A DNA stretch of 41,240 nucleotides from an uncultured bacterium (GCA_947574055.1 CANPIC010000026.1:1-41240); one strand, 5' to 3'; shown: positions 32,422 through 41,197, counted from the first letter of the stretch. Made by a program: numbers and translations. The notes: generated by a model not told the origin, from the letters alone.

Positions 32422-33099
32422 TCATACCTCTCTCAGCACTCCATCCGTAATCGTTACCATTCTCTGCGCCGCCGCAGCGACATTGAGATCATGGGTAATC
32501 ATCACGATAGTATTGCCTCTGTCGTGAAGCTGGCCGAACAGTTTCAGCACCTCCTTGCCACTGGATTGATCCAGGGCCCCCGTCGGCTCATCGGCCAGCA
32601 AAAGCGCCGGCTCCCCGGCCAGCGCCCGGGCAATGGACACCCGCTGTCTCTGACCTCCGGAAAGTTCCACCGGGCGGTGCCGCAGGCGGCTGCCGATCCC
32701 CAGAAGATTTATGATATCCATACATTTTTCTTCCGCTTCTTTATGTCCCATCCCTCTGATTATCAGCGGCATGATGATATTCTGCAGCACCGTATAGGCA
32801 GGAATCAGTTGATAATTTTGAAAGATAAAGCCGATTTTCTGATTCCGCAGCTGTGTCAGCCCGGCCTGCGCTGTCTCATGAATGGCAACTCCGTCCAGAT
32901 AATATTCCCCTTCATCCATGACATCCATACAACCGATTATGTTCATCAACGTGGTTTTACCGGAACCGGAAGGCCCTAAAACTGCCACATACTCTCCCTG
33001 TCTGACCGAAAAACAGATCTCCTTAAGCACGGGAACTTTTTCATCCCCCAGCAGATACCCCTTACTCATATTGACAATCCTGATCAGCTCTTCTGCCAT
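32422..33099 (-). CDS. MacB/LolD-type ABC transporter ATP-binding protein
   Basis: A 225-aa ATPase of the MacB/LolD/FtsE class that drives mechanotransmission-type transporters. Walker A GPSGSGKT (about 42-49), Q-loop FIFQNYQLIPAYTVLQN, signature LSGGQRQRVSIARAL, Walker B LLLADEPTGALD and the switch histidine in MITHD are all present. AAGGAG lies 6-7 nt before the ATG. It is the last of five co-directional genes, 23 nt after the permease gene. Its partners should be that permease and one or more of the three membrane fusion proteins. Cargo unknown; drug, peptide or lipid export or self-protection are possible. Confidence 0.96.
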   Translation of the reverse strand: MAEELIRIVNMSKGYLLGDEKVPVLKEICFSVRQGEYVAVLGPSGSGKTTLMNIIGCMDVMDEGEYYLDGVAIHETAQAGLTQLRNQKIGFIFQNYQLIPAYTVLQNIIMPLIIRGMGHKEAEEKCMDIINLLGIGSRLRHRPVELSGGQRQRVSIARALAGEPALLLADEPTGALDQSSGKEVLKLFGQLHDRGNTIVMITHDLNVAAAAQRMVTITDGVLREV

Positions 33100-33122
33100 C
33101 GCTTACTCCTTTCGCTTCCGTT

Positions 33123-34472
33123 TCATTCATGACTTAGTGCGGTGATCGGAAGCAGCGCGGAAGCCTTGAAAGCCGGATAAAATCCAAACAGACTGCCTGT
33201 CAGTACACCGAAGCCAAGGGATAAGAGCACCCCTGACAGGGACAGCTCCACCCTGACTGAAAACTGTTCGATCACCGGTGTAAGACCCAGTCCCAAAAGG
33301 ACCCCCATCACTGCCCCGGTCAGAGAAATGCCGACAGCTTCCAGCAAAAATTCCGTCAGAATATCTCCCCTGCCGCATCCGATGGCCTTCAGAATCCCTA
33401 TCTCATTGGTCCGTTCCTCCACCGATACGAACAAGACATTCATGATACCGATCCCGCCCACCAGAAATACGATCACCGCCATGGCAGCCAGAAGAAGCTG
33501 TAAGGTCCGATTGGTTCCCAGCGCCGCCTCCATCTTCGTGCCGGCATCTGACAGTGTAAAGGTAGTACCCGGGAAACGCTCTGAAAGCACCTCCTCAATG
33601 TACCCTGTCACAGCGTCCACATTCTCCACGTCTGCCGCCGTCACGGTAATGACAGGACTGACCTGGCTCCCTGTCAGATATTTAAGCCCGGTGGCATAGG
33701 GAATAAAAATTGCCTCATCAGGACTGATCCCTGATGTCACTGCTCCCATATCCTCCGCCACGCCGGCTACCACATAGGGTCTGCTGTCCAGATAGACAGT
33801 ATTGTTATACGCATAGTAGCTGCTGCCAAATATTTCCCTGGCAGCCTTTGCCCCCAGTACACAGACTTTTTCTTTGTTTTCATCATTTTCCTCGCTGAGA
33901 AATTCGCCTGTTTCCAGGCTCAGATTGCTCATCTGCGCATAATTTTCCTTCACGCCGGCTATCGTATAGGAAGTGCTCTCCTCCAGATTCCCACCTTCCA
34001 CTGTCGCCATGACCGAAAAAGAAATAGTGCCATCTTCCAGTTCCGGCACATATGCCAGAATCTCTTCCAGATCTTCTTCCCCAAGAGAGATCTCTTCCCT
34101 GTCTCCCCTGGAACCCGCTCCGAATCCGGCTCCTGCGCCGCTCCTGTCGCCCATAGGCCCCCCAAAGCCCCGATTCCGATTGCTGCCGCCTCCAAACCCC
34201 GTCATGCCAGACGGCATGCCTCCGCCGGGCCCGCTCATCCCCTCTTGCAGGGCAGCGCCTGATACCGCTTCTCCTTCATAAGTAATGTCAATGGCACCCG
34301 CGCTCAAATTGCGGAACTGCTGCGCCACTTCCATCTGCGCGCCCTTTCCAATGGCCAGAACCAGCATGATGGTAGCACTGCCGGCCACAATGCCAACGGA
34401 TGTCAGGATAACCTTGCCTTTCTTCTGAGACAGATTCAGCCACACAAGTCTCATGATTTCCGTCAGTTTCAT
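33123..34472 (-). CDS. MacB/FtsX-type ABC permease with glycine-rich insertion
   Basis: A 449-aa permease: one N-terminal membrane helix (about residues 21-42), a large extracytoplasmic MacB-like domain, and three C-terminal helices with the FtsX signature (GIGIMNVLFVSVEERTNEIG, then ILKAIG). Between residues 79 and 123 lies a stretch rich in Gly, Met, Ser and Arg (GPGGGMPSGM, then SGAGAGFGAGSRGD) that looks like a flexible low-complexity insertion near the start of the external domain. The start overlaps the preceding fusion-protein gene as ATGA, so translation is coupled. MacB-type permeases work as dimers and need a membrane fusion protein; here three candidates are encoded just upstream. 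Confidence 0.94.
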   Translation of the reverse strand: MKLTEIMRLVWLNLSQKKGKVILTSVGIVAGSATIMLVLAIGKGAQMEVAQQFRNLSAGAIDITYEGEAVSGAALQEGMSGPGGGMPSGMTGFGGGSNRNRGFGGPMGDRSGAGAGFGAGSRGDREEISLGEEDLEEILAYVPELEDGTISFSVMATVEGGNLEESTSYTIAGVKENYAQMSNLSLETGEFLSEENDENKEKVCVLGAKAAREIFGSSYYAYNNTVYLDSRPYVVAGVAEDMGAVTSGISPDEAIFIPYATGLKYLTGSQVSPVITVTAADVENVDAVTGYIEEVLSERFPGTTFTLSDAGTKMEAALGTNRTLQLLLAAMAVIVFLVGGIGIMNVLFVSVEERTNEIGILKAIGCGRGDILTEFLLEAVGISLTGAVMGVLLGLGLTPVIEQFSVRVELSLSGVLLSLGFGVLTGSLFGFYPAFKASALLPITALSHE

Positions 34473-36076
34473 TCGCTTCTCACCCTGCTTTCCATCAGTA
34501 CCGTCTCTCCCTCTGTCACGCCCTCTGAGATTTCCACATGACGGCCGTCACTAAACCCGGTCTTTACTTTCTTTTTTACCACCTTGCCCTGCTCGTCATA
34601 GACCTTTACATAAGAACTCCCATTCTCCTGGATGACAGCCCTTACAGGCACATACAGTACATCTTTTGTCTCCTCCGTCATAAATGTCACTTCCGCAGTC
34701 ATACCGCCGTACAAAGCCGCGCCCTCTCCATCCACCGCGATCTCTACCGGCCAGGTGATCTGCGTCCCTGATCCGCTCACGGCCTCACCGATCTCTGTGA
34801 CCACACCGTCAAACTCGCCGTCAGGATAAGCGGGAAAAGAAAGGTGTACCGTCTCTCCGACGGTAATGGTCTGTATCACTTCATGATCTGCCTCTGTCTG
34901 TACTGTCACATCTCCATAATCATTCATAGAGACAAGCGTCGTACCCTTTTGTATCGTATCACCGCCTTTGATACTCACGTCGGTAACCACACCTTCATAT
35001 CGGGAAGACACTACGCCGTCCACAATCGTACTGTCAAAGTCTTCTAATTTCCCACTGGCCTCCTCATAGTCTTCCTGTGCTGTCTTTTTTTCATATTCCG
35101 TCTGATCCGTGGCAATGGCATAGATTTCTTCTGCCTGTTGCAGATTGTAGAGCCTTTTGTCATAAACGGTCCCAGCATCCGCCTCTCCCTCCAGATACGC
35201 AAGCTGCGCTTCGTGATAAGCTGCCTGTAAAGAAATAATCTCCCACTCCTTTTCCCGGATCAGCGCTTCCAGTTCCTCCGTCCGCGCCTCTTCCTCTTCC
35301 ACCACTTTTTTAGCCTCTTCTCTCAGTTCTTCGTTTCTCAGATACCAGTAAGTATCCGTCTCTCCCTCCACTGCGGCGGTCGCTTCCTGCAAATAGGAGA
35401 CGGCTTCCTTGTAGTCCGCCTGCACATTGGCCAGATCGGTCCGGTATTCCTGCAGTTCTTGCTGTGCTTCTTCCCAGGTCTCCTGCGCCTCTTGTGCGGC
35501 TTCTGACAGATCCTGCAGCGATTCTTCGTATTCCAGAGAGGCGCTTTCACCGTACAACCGGTTCTGTTCACGGATCTGCGCGGCAGCCGCCGCTTCTTTC
35601 TGCCCTGATAAAGACAACTGATCGAGTTTCAGTTTCGCCTCCTCTTCATCAGCCACCAGTTCTTTTCTGATCTCTTCCACACTTTCATCAGTCAGTTTCA
35701 AAAGAGCTGCCCCTTTTCCAATCTGCTGCCCCTGCGTGATATAGACCTCCTCCACTTCCAAAAGCCGGCTCCCTCCTGAATGGCTGCCGGCGGGCGCCGC
35801 AGCAGGACCGGCAAAGGAAAATCCCTTATTCTCCACAGAATATCCGCTGATGTCCAAGTCAAATTCCTGTTCCACACTGCCCACGGATACCGTCCCTTCC
35901 TCTGTGATGCCTCTGTGCAAAGGACCATACTGCGTGACTGCCTCTCTATAGTAATGCTCTGCCTCCCGTGTCATGGCCACCAGAAATATCCCTGTCGCCG
36001 CAGCCACGGCAAGCATTGACAGAAAGAGGAGCAGAGACACTGCCATCTTTTTATGATTTGTAATCCATGTATTCAT
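34469..36076 (-). CDS. Membrane fusion protein 3 (HlyD/MacA-like)
   Basis: A 535-aa anchored adaptor with one N-terminal membrane helix (about residues 12-34), a long extracytoplasmic coiled coil (about 120-350), and lipoyl/beta-barrel segments on both sides (EVYITQGQQIGKGAALLKLT; VVTDVSIKGGDTIQKGTTLV; TVGETVHLSFPAYPDGEFDG). The C-terminal membrane-proximal domain (VKTGFSDGRHVEISEGVTEG) is typical of MacA/AcrA-like proteins. The ATG at 36076 lies 5 nt after AAGGAGG. It is the adaptor gene next to the permease and the closest relative of the one upstream. The coiled coil of about 230 residues is much longer than in E. coli MacA. Confidence 0.92.
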   Translation of the reverse strand: MNTWITNHKKMAVSLLLFLSMLAVAAATGIFLVAMTREAEHYYREAVTQYGPLHRGITEEGTVSVGSVEQEFDLDISGYSVENKGFSFAGPAAAPAGSHSGGSRLLEVEEVYITQGQQIGKGAALLKLTDESVEEIRKELVADEEEAKLKLDQLSLSGQKEAAAAAQIREQNRLYGESASLEYEESLQDLSEAAQEAQETWEEAQQELQEYRTDLANVQADYKEAVSYLQEATAAVEGETDTYWYLRNEELREEAKKVVEEEEARTEELEALIREKEWEIISLQAAYHEAQLAYLEGEADAGTVYDKRLYNLQQAEEIYAIATDQTEYEKKTAQEDYEEASGKLEDFDSTIVDGVVSSRYEGVVTDVSIKGGDTIQKGTTLVSMNDYGDVTVQTEADHEVIQTITVGETVHLSFPAYPDGEFDGVVTEIGEAVSGSGTQITWPVEIAVDGEGAALYGGMTAEVTFMTEETKDVLYVPVRAVIQENGSSYVKVYDEQGKVVKKKVKTGFSDGRHVEISEGVTEGETVLMESRVRSE

Positions 36077-36089
36077 TCTATCCTCCTTC

Positions 36090-37766
36090 TTACTGATCCT
36101 CGATCTCTGCTCTGTCATTTCGATCCCGCCCTGCTCTCTGCTCCGGTTTGACTTCCGTTTTTTCTATGTTCTGCTCTTTGGGCACATCCGCCCCGGCCTT
36201 TGTCCTGACAGTTGTCTCTATATAAATAATGTCGCCGGCGGACAGACCGTCCAATATCTGTATATGCGTCCCGTCGGTAAAGCCGGTCTTCACTTCCTTC
36301 TCTGTCATTTCTCCGTCTGCGCCCCGCACTGTCACCAGATACTTTCCCCCTTCCTCTTTCACTGCCCGGCGGGATACATAGACTGCCTGTGTAACCTGAT
36401 CTGCAATAAAGGTCACGTCACCTGTCATGCCTTCGTAAAGTCTGGAAGTATCCCCGTCTATCTTTATGGTCACCAGATAGCTGACCGTCGCCGTATTCTG
36501 CGAAGGCTCCATGCTATCGATCTCCCGTACCGTTCCTTCATAAGTCTCCTCCGGATATGCGGTCAATACCACGATAACGTCGTCACCGATCTCTATGGAA
36601 GAAATATCTTCCTCTGCTACATCCACGGTAAGCATACAGCCGCCGTCTTCCACCCAGGTCAGCAACACCCCTTCTTCTCTCAGGATATCTCCTGTTTCAT
36701 AATAAACCTCTGTCACAAGTCCGCTGCCCTGGGCACGGATCACACCATCCTCTCCCACAAAGGCATCAAATTCCTGCAGTCTCTTCTGCCATTCCTGCCA
36801 TTCTTCCTGCGCCGTCTCCACCCCCTGCACAAGGGACTGCAGCGAATACGCATATACCTCCTGGGCCAGAGAGCCTTCCAGGGTTGCCGTTTCATAACGC
36901 TGTCTGGCTTCCATCTCATCCTGCTGCGCGCCGGCAGACATACGTGCAATCTTTGCCTGTATTTCCTCGATTTCCGCCTGTTTTTCCTCGATCTCGCTTC
37001 TTTTGTCCTGCCTCTTTTCTGTTTCTTCCTCATAGCGTTGTTTCAGATCCAGATACTGTGTTCGCAGGGGGATATATGTATAAAGATTGTCCGGGTCCCA
37101 CTCCTCATACCGGCGCTTATATGTCTCGTATTCTTCCTGCAGATCCGCATAGTCCTCATAGCAATCCTCCAGTTCTGCCTCCAGCTGTCTGATATCCTCT
37201 TCCAGCACTGCAAGGGAATCAGCCGCCAGCGCAGCTTCCGTCTCCGCCTGAGCTGTTTCTACGGCATATGTCATTTCTGCCCAGTTCTGATCATGGAGAC
37301 TCTTTTGCAGCTCCCCCTGGGCCTTTACTGACTCGGTTTCATATGCATTTTGTCTCTCTTCCAGCAAAATACCGGCCTCCTGCGCCCGCGCTGTCAGATA
37401 ACGGCGGACGGAGCGGATACTGCCCTCTGTTACTTTATACAATGGTTCTCCCTCTCTGATCCGCTGTCCCTGCCGGACGTAAACCTCCTCTATCTTCAGA
37501 TAGCGGTCTTCTTCCTCCTCGTCATCCTCTTCTCCCTGCGTATCATCAATCGCCACATCGTATCTCTGCGTACTGATCTCAAATGCAACGCTCCCCCGCT
37601 CCGTGATTCCCTGTACCAAATCGCCGCAGGAGACGATTTCTTCTTTATAAAAAACGGTTTCCTGCCTATCCGCGCTACCCTGCCCGCTCCGGATCGCGCA
37701 GACTATGAGCGCCGACAGCGTCAGAACTGCCAAAGCTGCCACTATCTTCTTTCTGCATTTTTTCAT
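36090..37766 (-). CDS. Membrane fusion protein 2 (HlyD/MacA-like)
   Basis: A 558-aa adaptor with an N-terminal hydrophobic anchor (about residues 7-27), a very acidic segment (GEEDDEEEEDRYL) before the first lipoyl half EVYVRQGQRIREGEPLYKVT, a long coiled coil (about 130-345) rich in Glu, Gln and Arg, then LVTEVYYETGDILREEG, a beta-barrel, and a membrane-proximal domain VKTGFTDGTHIQILDGLSAG. The C-terminus ends in a charged tail (about 30 residues). The ATG at 37766 overlaps the upstream gene as ATGA; the nearest ribosome binding site is either too close or 13 nt away, so coupling is likely. A paralog of the next gene in both lipoyl and C-terminal domains. Confidence 0.9.
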   Translation of the reverse strand: MKKCRKKIVAALAVLTLSALIVCAIRSGQGSADRQETVFYKEEIVSCGDLVQGITERGSVAFEISTQRYDVAIDDTQGEEDDEEEEDRYLKIEEVYVRQGQRIREGEPLYKVTEGSIRSVRRYLTARAQEAGILLEERQNAYETESVKAQGELQKSLHDQNWAEMTYAVETAQAETEAALAADSLAVLEEDIRQLEAELEDCYEDYADLQEEYETYKRRYEEWDPDNLYTYIPLRTQYLDLKQRYEEETEKRQDKRSEIEEKQAEIEEIQAKIARMSAGAQQDEMEARQRYETATLEGSLAQEVYAYSLQSLVQGVETAQEEWQEWQKRLQEFDAFVGEDGVIRAQGSGLVTEVYYETGDILREEGVLLTWVEDGGCMLTVDVAEEDISSIEIGDDVIVVLTAYPEETYEGTVREIDSMEPSQNTATVSYLVTIKIDGDTSRLYEGMTGDVTFIADQVTQAVYVSRRAVKEEGGKYLVTVRGADGEMTEKEVKTGFTDGTHIQILDGLSAGDIIYIETTVRTKAGADVPKEQNIEKTEVKPEQRAGRDRNDRAEIEDQ

Positions 37767-39304
37767 TCTCCCCGCGCTTCTCCTTTCTCACGCTTCCCGC
37801 TGCCCGTCGGCGTCTCTGCCTCTCTGGACCACTCCTGTGTCATCTGCTCATACTCTGCCGCCGAGATTCCAAAATATACGGCAGCCGAGAGATTGACCGG
37901 CAATTCTTCGGCCCCCTCCTGCGGCTCCAAAACCACATTGTAACTGACAGTAGCCCGTCCTGATGAAGCAGAAACAGGATCAATCCCTGTTACCACACCA
38001 CTACACACCTCATAACCCTCCGTCACAATCACCGCTTCCTCTCCGATGGTTACAGACGCGATAGCAGACTGATCCACCGAAACCGTAACTTCTACGGAAC
38101 CGGTGTCACTGTATGCCAGCAAAATGCCATCCGTAGGGAGTTTTGCATGTTCCGCTGCCCGCACCATCCATATAGTCCCCTGACTTTGTGTATAGATGCA
38201 CCCGTCTCCGATGGTCTGCATGAACAGATCATATTGTTCCTGCGCTTCCTCTTTCGCATCCCCCAATCTATCCAGAGTCTCCTGCAGATTCCGGCACTCC
38301 GTCTCATAAACAGCCTGTGCCTTCTCCCCTGTTATGACAGATATGTCATATTCTGACTGTGCGTCCGTTTTTGTCTGCTCCAGGGTAATCAGAGCCTCCT
38401 GCAGGGCAAGCTGTTTTAGCTGCAGCGTATCCGCCGCTTCCCCTATGTCCGCTCTTGCCTTCTCTGTAGCTGCCTCGCTGTCTTTTACCGCCTGGTCATA
38501 TTCTTCTTTGTTTTCCTGATACTCATTTTTCAGCAACTCCAGCACCGTAGCTTCTCCATCCGTATCCTGCCCACTCCTGCCGTCTGCTTTGACAATACGG
38601 AATGTATTGGGATCGTCATCCCCATCGTCATCCAGTTCATAGCCATAGTCATCCAATTTTTCAAAAAAAAGCGCCACATTTTTCTCGTAGGCTGCTTTTT
38701 TCTCCTCCACTTCATATTCGGCAGCATAGTAATCACTTTCTATCGCCGCCGTATATTCGTCCAGCACCTCCTGTGCTCTTTGCAGTTCCTGCTGTACCTT
38801 CTGTACTTCCATTTCTGCCTCTGCCACGGCATCCTCATAAACAGTCTGTGCATATTGTGCGGCAATCAGGCTTTTTCTGCGTGTGTTCTCCGCATCAAGC
38901 AGACCGGTTTCATATTCCGTCACGCCCTGTCTGTAGGCAAGAGATGCATCCATCAATGCACGTTCCAGTTCCCTGACTGCTTCCCGTAGTGAACTGTCAG
39001 TGATGCGAAGCACCGCTGTCCTGGCCTCTACCATATCTCCGGAAGCTACATATACCTCTTCCACCACCAGTTCAGTCTCCAGAAAATCCAGTTCCAGTTC
39101 CTTTTCGATCATGCCTGCACCGGTCACGCCAAAAGCAGCAATGATTTCCGGCCCTGCTTGCGGCAGCGTGGGCAAAGGCCTCGCTGCCTGCTCCCCTCCA
39201 GTCTTAAACCAGGGCAGAAAACGGCGCACATCCGTACACAAAACCACTGCTATCACAAGCACAAACAGAATAAAAAAAATAAAAATGATGCGTCCTTTTT
39301 TCAT
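37763..39304 (-). CDS. Membrane fusion protein 1 (HlyD-like, short C-terminus)
   Basis: A 513-aa adaptor and first gene of the operon. The N-terminus MKKGRIIFIFFILFVLVIAV is a membrane anchor. The first lipoyl half is VVEEVYVASGDMVEARTAVL. Two long coiled-coil segments follow (about 100-200 and 260-360), separated by an acidic loop YGYELDDDGDDDPNTF. The second lipoyl half and barrel (GTIWMVRAAEHAKLPTDGI; VTIGEEAVIVTEGYEVCSG) follow. Unlike its two neighbours it ends soon after the barrel, lacking the VKTGF membrane-proximal domain. The ATG at 39304 lies 5 nt after GGAGG. Exact role unknown; it may be a second, non-equivalent adaptor. Confidence 0.87.
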   Translation of the reverse strand: MKKGRIIFIFFILFVLVIAVVLCTDVRRFLPWFKTGGEQAARPLPTLPQAGPEIIAAFGVTGAGMIEKELELDFLETELVVEEVYVASGDMVEARTAVLRITDSSLREAVRELERALMDASLAYRQGVTEYETGLLDAENTRRKSLIAAQYAQTVYEDAVAEAEMEVQKVQQELQRAQEVLDEYTAAIESDYYAAEYEVEEKKAAYEKNVALFFEKLDDYGYELDDDGDDDPNTFRIVKADGRSGQDTDGEATVLELLKNEYQENKEEYDQAVKDSEAATEKARADIGEAADTLQLKQLALQEALITLEQTKTDAQSEYDISVITGEKAQAVYETECRNLQETLDRLGDAKEEAQEQYDLFMQTIGDGCIYTQSQGTIWMVRAAEHAKLPTDGILLAYSDTGSVEVTVSVDQSAIASVTIGEEAVIVTEGYEVCSGVVTGIDPVSASSGRATVSYNVVLEPQEGAEELPVNLSAAVYFGISAAEYEQMTQEWSREAETPTGSGKREKGEARGE

Positions 39305-39405
39305 GGAAACCTCCGTCCAAATCATTCTTCCATTATTTTATGCAGAATTTGTTTCCATTTTTTGTTTAAACTGTGAACATACTGTGTTTTATACAGACGA
39401 GGATT

Positions 39406-39429
39406 AAAAACTGCCGGCAGACCACCGGC
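39406..39429 (-). terminator. Attenuator-like stem-loop upstream of the efflux operon
   Basis: On the minus strand GCCGG pairs with CCGGC around a 7-nt loop and is followed, after AG, by five U residues. It lies about 100 nt before the first membrane fusion protein gene, with no minus-strand gene upstream to terminate, so it could act as an attenuator. Confidence 0.4.
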
Positions 39430-39526
39430 TTTAGCTATCGGAAAACAGGTCGAGCTATTATGATTTAAATTTTGAATGTTGTTTGTATATAGGGAAAGAA
39501 AGGTAAGCGGTGATCTGCTGGTATCA

Positions 39527-39555
39527 TTGAAATCAGTCGGCAGAAATGATACACT
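39527..39555 (+). promoter_or_regulatory. Promoter of tmcAL
   Basis: TTGAAA (39527-39532) is followed after 17 nt by TACACT (39550-39555), giving a leader of about 48 nt. AGAAAGGAAAA precedes the ATG at 39610. Confidence 0.65.
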
Positions 39556-39609
39556 TTGTTATGATCTGATCCCGTACATCCCGGGAACAAAGAAAGGAAA
39601 ACGGCAAAC

Positions 39610-40953
39610 ATGAAAACCGTTGGCATCATAGCTGAATACAATCCATTCCACAACGGCCACGCATATCTTCTGCACAAAGCGCGGCAGATCACCGGCGCCG
39701 ATCACTGCATTGTCATTATGAGTGGCAATTATACCCAGCGGGGAGAGCCTGCTCTGATGGACAAATACGAACGGACAAAAATGGCGCTGGCAGGCGGCGC
39801 AGATCTGGTACTGGAACTGCCTGTCTGTTTTTCCTGTGCCAGCGCCTCCCGCTTTGCCGACGGCGCAGTATCTTTGCTGGATGCTCTGGGTGTGGTGGAT
39901 AACCTTGTCTTTGGCAGTGAATGTGGCGAGATCCGTCTGTTGGAAGAGGTCGCTTCCCTACTCGCTCCGGAGTCGCCCGCCTATGCCGGACTACTGCGGG
40001 AAAAACTGCGTCTGGGCTACTCTTATCCCCTTGCCCAGGCGACTGCGCTGCAGGACTGCATCCGCTCTGCCAGGCCTGGCAGACTCCATACACTCGATGA
40101 CACCGCACTTTCCCTGCTGCTCTCCTCTTCCAACAATATTCTGGGCATCGAATATTGCAAGAGTCTCCGCACACGGGGCAGTTCCATCCGCCCGATAACC
40201 ATAGCCCGCAGAGGAAGTTATCTGAATTGCGCACTGCCTGCCGGCCATGATGATTCTGTCTATGCTTCCGCCACGGCCGTCCGCACTGCCCTGCTGGCAG
40301 AGCGCCTTCCCAAACCGGATACCGGCGCAGCATGGCCTGGCGCTTTATCCGCTGCGGACTTCTTCGCCGGAGAGGCGGGACAGACGCTGCACCGTCATAT
40401 ACCGGACTATGTGTATGAGATCATGCAGGAATCGTACGGCAGGACTTTCCCCATCTCTCCGGATATGCTTTCTCAGATGCTGCATTATAAACTGCTTTCC
40501 GAAGCCGGGGCGGGATTTGCTCATTATCTGGATGTTTCTGACGATCTGTCTGACAGAATCAGGAGACTGTTACCCCATTACCGGAGTTTTACCTCTTTTT
40601 GTATGCTGTTAAAGACAAAAGAAGTCACCTATTCCAGAATCAGCCGTTCCCTGCTCCACATCCTGCTGCAGATCAGAACTGCCGATTTGCAGCAGGCAGA
40701 GAGCCAAGGCATACCTTACGCCAGGATGCTGGGCTTTCGCCAGTCTGCCGCCCCTCTGCTGACCGCCCTCAAGGCCTCCGCATCCATCCCCCTGATTTCC
40801 AAACTGGCGGATGCGGAAAACTATATCAGCCAAGAAGCGGCAAAGCTGTTGCAAAAGGATATCCAGGCCGCCCATCTGTATAACGCCCTCATTCTGCACG
40901 CCTATGGAACCCTCCTGCCGGAAGAGACGAGACGACAGATTGTGCGGGTGTAA
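39610..40953 (+). CDS. tmcAL: tRNA(Met) cytidine acetate ligase (YlbM family)
   Basis: A 447-aa enzyme that, in Bacillus, activates acetate with ATP and acetylates the wobble cytidine C34 of elongator tRNA-Met. The N-terminal nucleotidyltransferase fold is clear: GIIAEYNPFHNGH (residues 5-17, HxGH type), IVIMSGNYTQRGEPALMDKY, and LVLELPVCFSCASASRFADG. Length is normal for the family. Use of free acetate makes the nearby pta-ackA genes a natural neighbour; in many Bacillota the two loci are close, here separated by the efflux operon. AAGGAAAA supplies the ribosome binding site. Confidence 0.96.
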   Translation: MKTVGIIAEYNPFHNGHAYLLHKARQITGADHCIVIMSGNYTQRGEPALMDKYERTKMALAGGADLVLELPVCFSCASASRFADGAVSLLDALGVVDNLVFGSECGEIRLLEEVASLLAPESPAYAGLLREKLRLGYSYPLAQATALQDCIRSARPGRLHTLDDTALSLLLSSSNNILGIEYCKSLRTRGSSIRPITIARRGSYLNCALPAGHDDSVYASATAVRTALLAERLPKPDTGAAWPGALSAADFFAGEAGQTLHRHIPDYVYEIMQESYGRTFPISPDMLSQMLHYKLLSEAGAGFAHYLDVSDDLSDRIRRLLPHYRSFTSFCMLLKTKEVTYSRISRSLLHILLQIRTADLQQAESQGIPYARMLGFRQSAAPLLTALKASASIPLISKLADAENYISQEAAKLLQKDIQAAHLYNALILHAYGTLLPEETRRQIVRV

Positions 40954-41003
40954 AACAGGGGCTGGGACATGAATAAGATGTCATGTGTTTTTAATATTAT
41001 ATG

Positions 41004-41054
41004 AAAAAGAGGGTGCCCCTCAGTCATTTCTTGACTTTGGGACACCCTCTTTTT
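41004..41054. terminator. Bidirectional terminator after tmcAL
   Basis: AAAAAGAGGGTG (41004-41015) pairs perfectly with CACCCTCTTTTT (41043-41054), with further pairing of CCC/GGG and TCA/TGA segments inside. It is A-rich before and T-rich after the stem, so it works in both directions. Confidence 0.88.
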
Positions 41055-41109
41055 AGCTGATTGTATATGCTGTTTTATAAATTTATTGCTGATTATATCT
41101 CTCATTCTA

Positions 41110-41197
41110 GCTTATTGATTTTCCGTAGCTAAAATATGGATAGGCTACAATAAACTGGACAGATTTTTTAAGGTCATATAGTATGAAATCAATAAGC
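41110..41197. repeat. Inverted repeat before the right-edge gene
   Basis: GCTTATTGATTT (41110-41121) and AAATCAATAAGC (41186-41197) are perfect inverted repeats. A second pair, GTAGC/GCTAC (41125-41129, 41144-41148), is nested between them. The second arm stops just before the ribosome binding site of the right-edge gene, so the structure could hide or regulate it. Confidence 0.6.

Larger units (their letters stand above)
39305..39609. other. Divergent intergenic region between efflux operon and tmcAL
   Basis: AT-rich, with no coding potential that I can support. It holds a clear plus-strand promoter for tmcAL (39527-39555) and a hairpin with a U-tract on the minus strand (39406-39429) in the presumed leader of the efflux operon. 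No convincing minus-strand promoter could be identified. Confidence 0.7.

Noticed and set aside
36264-37331. 355-aa plus-strand open frame opposite membrane fusion protein 2
   Set aside because: Coiled-coil genes rich in GAA/GAG codons give long open reverse frames; the Phe/Leu-rich translation is an artefact.
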